A stretch of DNA of 61,407 nt from the NCBI GenBank assembly GCA_020080175.1, contig JAGHQL010000155.1, positions 1 through 61,407 of the forward strand, in the 5' to 3' direction. The position numbers and the translations under genes are program-made. Each line of letters opens with the position of its first letter. The stretch's first letter is position 1. The notes beneath the pieces were generated by a model. It ran no database searches. It saw only the letters and a list, made by a program, of their open reading frames with translations, and was not told where the DNA came from. Shown one piece after another: positions 57,460 to 61,407 of this stretch. Source of the stretch: Glutinoglossum americanum (lineage: Eukaryota > Ascomycota > Geoglossomycetes > Geoglossales > Geoglossaceae).

Positions 57460-57896
57460 ATATAAAATAGATCGAATGGTGATGACGGTGACGGGACGGG
57501 GTGTGTGGGCCGCTTGGATGGGAAAAAAAGGGAACATCGTCTGGCGTGCGTGTGCGTCCGCCCGGGAGAGAGAGGGAGAGACATACAAAACCACCCAAAC
57601 GCCTACGGGTTGTCCGCAAAAGGGGGCCCCGTCCGGCGGTGATGGAGGTGGTTCGTCAACGCATGGTCCGCGGGACGGGCTAGGGTGGAGAGCGAGAGGA
57701 AGGGAAACCCGTCCGGATAAAGAAAGGAGGAGGAGAAGAAGAAGAGGAAGAGGAAAGGCGAGTTGAACAAGTGATACTTTTTTTTTTTTCCTTGTAAAAA
57801 AAATAGCTTCTTCTGCCTCTTCTTTTTATAATTTTTTTAAACCAGAGACGGAGAAGAAAGAGAGAGAGAGAAAAAAAAAGACAAGAAAACTTCCCG
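56224..57896. other. Intergenic, kgd1 promoter side, purine-rich repeats
   Basis: About 1.7 kb between tandem minus-strand genes. It carries a GGA trinucleotide tract (56385-56433), A-rich AAATA arrays (57335-57470) and GA/GAA tracts (57722-57765, 57850-57880). Frames on either strand are repeat-made. No gene is supported. Confidence 0.6.
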
Positions 57897-58812
57897 TCAA
57901 AACGCCCCCCTAAACTGATCCAGAATCTGCGTCCCCAACGACCTCCTAACAACCCCCTGCCCCTCCCCTTCCCCCTCCCTCCCGCTCGCCCTCCCGGCAC
58001 CAGCACCAGCACCCCCACCCCCACCGCCAACCTCCCCCTCCAACCTCCTCCTCAACCCCTCAAACCCCCTTTCCCTCCCCCCCTCGCCCACCACCCACTT
58101 GGGCACCCTCCACCGCCACACCTCCCCGGGCACCAGCACCTCAGCCCTCCACGCGTACCCGACCATCCACCCGACAGCGGCGCCGATCAGCGACCCGGGG
58201 AGCTGCGAGAGCGCCAGCTGCGCCGCGAGGAGGTACGTGTACGACTTGTCCGAGAACGACAGCGAGAGCGGCGGCGCGGCGACGACGTAGCGGTAGGTCG
58301 GCGGGATCAGCGCGTGGTACTGCGAGAGGATGGCGAAGAGCAGCGGCGTGGGGCCGGACGGCAGCGCGTTGAGCGTGTAGAGGCTGAGCGGGCGCAGCAG
58401 GCACGCCAGCAGCAGCGGCGGGAGCAGCGTCGTGTACGGCAGGGTGGTCAGGATGAACGACTGCGCTCCCTCCCCTCGTCAGAACACGCGCGTGGGGGAC
58501 GGGATAGGGCGGAGAGGAGAGAGAGAGAGAGAGAGAGAGAGAACCCACGGCGAACTTCCGGCTCCCCCACCCCCGCTCCACCACCCTCAGCCGGTACCCC
58601 AGCATCCCCGCGAACAGCACCTCCGCTGCGTTGCCGTAGCACGCCTGCCACACCGCCACCCGCCAGGCCTGCCCGTGCACCACCAGGTCCGGGTCCACGC
58701 GCACCCGGAACAGCGGCTTCACGTCCAGCGCGCTGGCCAGCAGGCTGAGCAGCACCACCAGCGTCAGCAGGAGCTTGCTGGTCGGCGTCGACGTGAAGCC
58801 TGAGGTTTGCAT
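57897..58812 (-). CDS. dsc2: Rhomboid-like Dsc2/UBAC2 homologue of the Dsc E3 ligase
   Basis: Dsc2-type proteins are inactive rhomboids of the Golgi Dsc ubiquitin-ligase complex, which in fungi activates SREBP and degrades orphan membrane proteins. Exons 58812-58549 and 58460-57897 give 275 residues. Membrane segments: [18 protein letters not shown] (about 13-30), [19 protein letters not shown] (about 57-75), [42 protein letters not shown] and a C-terminal [16 protein letters not shown]. No rhomboid catalytic Ser (GxSG) is seen, as expected for a pseudoprotease. The C terminus [16 protein letters not shown] is a conserved ending I recall from fungal members. The linker before it is Gly/Glu-rich. 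The family is inferred from layout and motifs; a UBA domain is not clear here. The intron contains a long GA/CT run. Confidence 0.82.
58519..58543. repeat. GA dinucleotide run inside the dsc2 intron
   Basis: About 12 GA units on the plus strand (CT on the transcript) within the 88-base intron 58548-58461, just downstream of the donor. Confidence 0.9.
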
Positions 58813-59275
58813 TTTTTTGGGGTTTTGGTTTTTTTTTGGTTGAGTCGGGATGTGTGGATGTGGGCGTGTTTCGGCTTTTCAATGTCATGTCATATCATGT
58901 CATATCTGGTCTGCTCTGCTCTGGCGGTGGAGTTGCGGGCTTCTCATGCTTTCGTTGTCGTGCGTGCTGTGTTGTCGTTTTGGGATGTGAGCTCTCTTGG
59001 GTTTCCTCGGTGGTTTTGGGGGGAGGAGGTTCGAGCTTTGTTCATGGGAGGTCGTACGGGGAGGAGAAGCGACCAAGTGTGCACAGCGTCATAGAGGCAT
59101 CGGAAGTTTTGTTTCTGAGAGCAGGTGGTATAATATATATATGAGCATCGAGGATTGTTTTTTTCTTTCTTTCTTTTGTCCGGCATCAACCCCGTAGGGA
59201 TAAATCCACTTTTATCGATGGAAAAAATAATTAATAATAGAAAAAAAAAACAAAACAAACATCCAGCTTCACGCA
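58813..59275. other. Intergenic between sod2 and dsc2
   Basis: Tandem minus-strand spacing of 463 bases. Simple T- and A-rich runs near 59159-59170 and 59240-59251. No gene supported. Confidence 0.55.
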
Positions 59276-60082
59276 TCACTTCTTCTCCCCAAACCTCTCC
59301 TCCACCTTCTTCCAATTAACCACCTCCCAAATCGCCTTGAAATACTCCGCCTTCCGATTCTGGTACTGCAGGTAATACGCGTGCTCCCACGCGTCGATCC
59401 CCAACAGCGGCTCGTACGGCCCCAGAACCGGATCCTGGTTCGCGTACGCCCGGATCCCGATGCTCCCCGTCTCCTTCTCGCGGACGAGCCAGGCCCACCC
59501 GCTGCCCTGAATAGAGGCTAGCGTCTTGTTGAAGAGGGACTGGAAGTTCCCGAGGGAGCCGTACGTCTCGTTGATCTTATGGAGGAGGGCTCCCGTGGGG
59601 GGGGCCCCGCCGTGCTTGGAGGTCGGGGAGAGGTTTTCCCAGAACAGCGAGTGGTTGATGTGGCCGCCGCCGTGGAAGTTGAGGAGGGGCTGGAGTGATA
59701 GGATGGCTGGGATGTCGGACCTGGCTTGGGCCGCGAGGAGTTGCTCGGTGAACGTGTTGTACGAGTTTACGTAGGTGGCGTGGTGCATGTCGTGGTGCAG
59801 CTGCATTATCTTGCCCGAGATGTGGGGTTCGAGGGCTGCGTAGTCGTCTGTAGGTTTTTGGGAAAGTTGTTGTCAGTTAGTTAGTTAGCTAGCCCGGGAG
59901 GGGGTCTATGGAGGGTGGATTGGCTATTGGCTCTCGAGGGGAGACGGACAGGGAAGGTCTGGCAGCGTAGCTTTCCCACGCTTGGAGGCCAGGCTTGCAA
60001 GCCCGAGTCTGGTAGTCGTAGTTCCTGCGCGGAGCGCCGCCGAGCGGGCAGCCGTAGAAGTACGGAGGAGAGCGGACGACAT
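59276..60082 (-). CDS. sod2: Superoxide dismutase [Mn], mitochondrial
   Basis: Converts superoxide to peroxide in the mitochondrial matrix. Exons 60082-59950 and 59847-59276 give 234 residues. The first 34 or so form an Arg/Thr/Ser-rich presequence (MSSALLRTSTAARSAALRAG). The mature part starts KATLPDLPYDYAALEPHISG. Metal ligands are visible: His in LHHDMHHATYVN (first ligand), His in FHGGGHINHSLFWENL, Asp and His in DAWEHAYYLQYQN. GINET/GWAW-type residues (SGWAWLV) and NQDPV follow the Mn form rather than the Fe form, as does the mitochondrial presequence. The donor is GTCCGT at 59949 and joins P|YDYAAL exactly. It shares a short promoter interval with psf3. Confidence 0.97.
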
Positions 60083-60384
60083 TATGACCTCAGCGATCTT
60101 TCAACTGAGCCTGCGATTTCCACCCCAATTAGCCATTTTCCATCCTAATTCAACCCAATTGATAATAAACAAAGCTCGTCCGTCCACCTACCTTTCAAAA
60201 ACGTTTGTTGCGATGGCGGATGAAGAGAGAGAGAAGAGAGAAACCCCCGAGGCTGAAAGTTGTTGTTGCGGAACGGAGCTCGGTAGGAAGAAACGTTCAT
60301 TTTGCTGTCCACCATATATATACGCAACCGCTTGCATAACCGATTGACCTTCTTCCCCGCGAAACGACGACGCGCACCATCGCC
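60083..60384. promoter_or_regulatory. Bidirectional promoter interval, sod2 and psf3
   Basis: 302 bases separate the two divergent start codons. A TATATATA element lies at about 60313-60320, 65 bases before the psf3 ATG. Its use by either gene is not shown. Confidence 0.5.
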
Positions 60385-61252
60385 ATGGGCTCGTACTACG
60401 ACATCGACGCCATCCTCACAGATGCCCAAAAAGTCCCCTGCACCTTCGAGCTCGAAGTCCCCGGGCTGGGATATCTGGACGGGAATTCAGGCGGTGATGT
60501 AAGGGCCATCCTTCTGCGCCTGCTCTGAGCGGGGACTTGGTGTACGTGCTTATACATATATCCTTTTTTTTGGGGTGTGTGTCGTAGATGAAGAAAGGAA
60601 CGAGAGTCGAACTGCCGTTGTGGTTGGGCGAGATGCTAGCTGTGAGGTTCGTTTTTTCCCCTTATTTATTATCTCGTTACCAACGCTATTGTTCTCGACC
60701 TCAATACCGTTCCTCCCCCAACCTAACTTATCTTCGAATCCCCAACAGCCGCCAACTCGGCACCTCCCCGCTCGTAACCCTCGACCTCCCCACCGCCCTC
60801 TCCCCCCGCGTCATCAACGCCCTGAAAGCCGACCCCCGCACCGTCGACCTCCGGAGTCTGGCCCCACACTTCTACGACCTGGGAGCGCGTATACTAGAAC
60901 TGTTCGAAGAGGAAGAGATGGTGGAGGTGTTGAGCGAGGTATCCCTTCTTTCCTTCCTTCCTGCCCTTCTACATCACAAGTCACCAAACCAACATACGAC
61001 CCTTGTTCCATCGACTCTAGACCTTCAAGAAACGCGCCGCCGAGATAGCAGACCACGCGCACAACCCCCGCGGGGCTTTGGGCGAGAGTGCAGATTTCCT
61101 CCGGGGTTTGGACGAGACAGAGAGGCAATGTATGCGTTCCCTTCCCCCCGCTACCGCAAAAACCCCCCTGACGCCCCTGGAATATAGTATTCCGAGCTGC
61201 TCACGATAGCGCGAAGAGCATGAAGAGTTGGATGGGAGAGATGAAGAAATGA
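60385..61252 (+). CDS. psf3: GINS complex subunit Psf3
   Basis: GINS (Sld5, Psf1-3) binds Mcm2-7 and Cdc45 to form the replicative CMG helicase. Exons 60385-60498, 60588-60646, 60749-60938, 61021-61129 and 61188-61252 give 178 residues, the normal Psf3 length. It starts MGSYYDIDAILTDAQKVPCT, a clear Psf3 signature, then ELEVPGLGYLDG, GTRVELPLWLGEMLA, RTVDLRSLAPHFYDLGARIL, the Lys/Arg-rich helix TFKKRAAEIADHAH and ends LFRAAHDSAKSMKSWMGEMK. Every junction keeps phase. The small exons (59-190 bases) need all four introns removed. I read the last intron as ending ATATAG at 61187. Confidence 0.95.
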
Positions 61253-61407
61253 TGGGAGGCTGCCTTTTCCATTCTGTTGCGGAAATCATTTTTCAGGAGT
61301 TTCGGACTTCGGGGGGGGGGGGGGGGGGAAGAGGTTTGCTAATTGGGGGATATGTGGGTGGGGGGGGGCGTTTGGAAAGAAATAGAAGGTTTTAAGTTTT
61401 CTTTTTC
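61253..61407. other. 3' flank of psf3 with G runs
   Basis: No gene. An 18-base G run at 61311-61328 and a shorter one near 61361-61368 lie just past the psf3 stop. Confidence 0.7.

Noticed and set aside
57126-57766. Several frames of 120-150 codons on both strands
   Set aside because: They are translations of AAATA and purine arrays.

Overview
The window is nuclear DNA of a filamentous ascomycete (Pezizomycotina). I infer this from small introns (roughly 48-160 nt, mostly GTRNGY..YAG), dense genes on both strands, and the gene content: a rhomboid-like Dsc2 homologue, a Uds1 septation protein, a Zn2Cys6 regulator and the fungal-type MFS, WBP2-like and ING proteins. I cannot fix the genus from sequence alone. 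I rebuilt exon structures by joining reading frames across GT-AG junctions until the protein family, phase and stop all agreed. Twenty-two protein genes are supported, with 48 introns in all. No intact transposon, LTR element, virus copy or CRISPR array was seen.

Layout, left to right. 1-1155: no gene, homopolymer-rich. 1156-12412: six genes, all on the minus strand: GDP-mannose pyrophosphorylase, the tRNA 2-thiolation enzyme Ncs6/Ctu1, a signal-anchored membrane protein with a Pro/Ser repeat tail, the BRAP2/Etp1 RING protein and a five-unit polyubiquitin gene, followed at 13473-15785 by a Zn2Cys6 regulator. 17224-19058: farnesyltransferase beta subunit (plus). 21235-22058: a small dsRBD-like protein (plus). 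23072-25198: a coiled-coil protein (minus), divergent from a WBP2-like GRAM protein at 26693-27554 (plus).

28476-33837: the XMAP215-type protein Stu2 (minus) lies head to head with the dynein regulator LIS1/NudF (plus). 34433-36477: a nine-exon MFS transporter (minus). 36478-38918: a gene-poor stretch with a tRNA-like Pol III element. 38919-41894: Uds1-type septation protein (minus), divergent from an uncharacterised protein with a Cys-rich tail (42762-44171). 44740-46727: TFIIH subunit Tfb1 (minus), sharing a 307-bp promoter interval with the cis-prenyltransferase Rer2 (47035-48266, plus). 48942-51345: an ING/PHD protein (plus), convergent with 2-oxoglutarate dehydrogenase E1 (52768-56223, minus). 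57897-58812: Dsc2 (minus). 59276-60082: mitochondrial Mn-SOD (minus), sharing a 302-bp promoter interval with GINS subunit Psf3 (60385-61252, plus).

Most genes are housekeeping and do not form a biosynthetic cluster. Some functional neighbourliness exists: Stu2 beside LIS1 (microtubule plus-end and dynein control), and GDP-mannose and dolichol synthesis in the same window (both feed glycosylation). I did not find a convincing new multi-gene system. The best leads are a four-copy TCGCGA array at exact 11-bp spacing, the Stu2-LIS1 shared promoter, a polyubiquitin gene encoding two ubiquitin variants, a tRNA-like element of unclear isotype, and several conserved-looking proteins without an assigned role.
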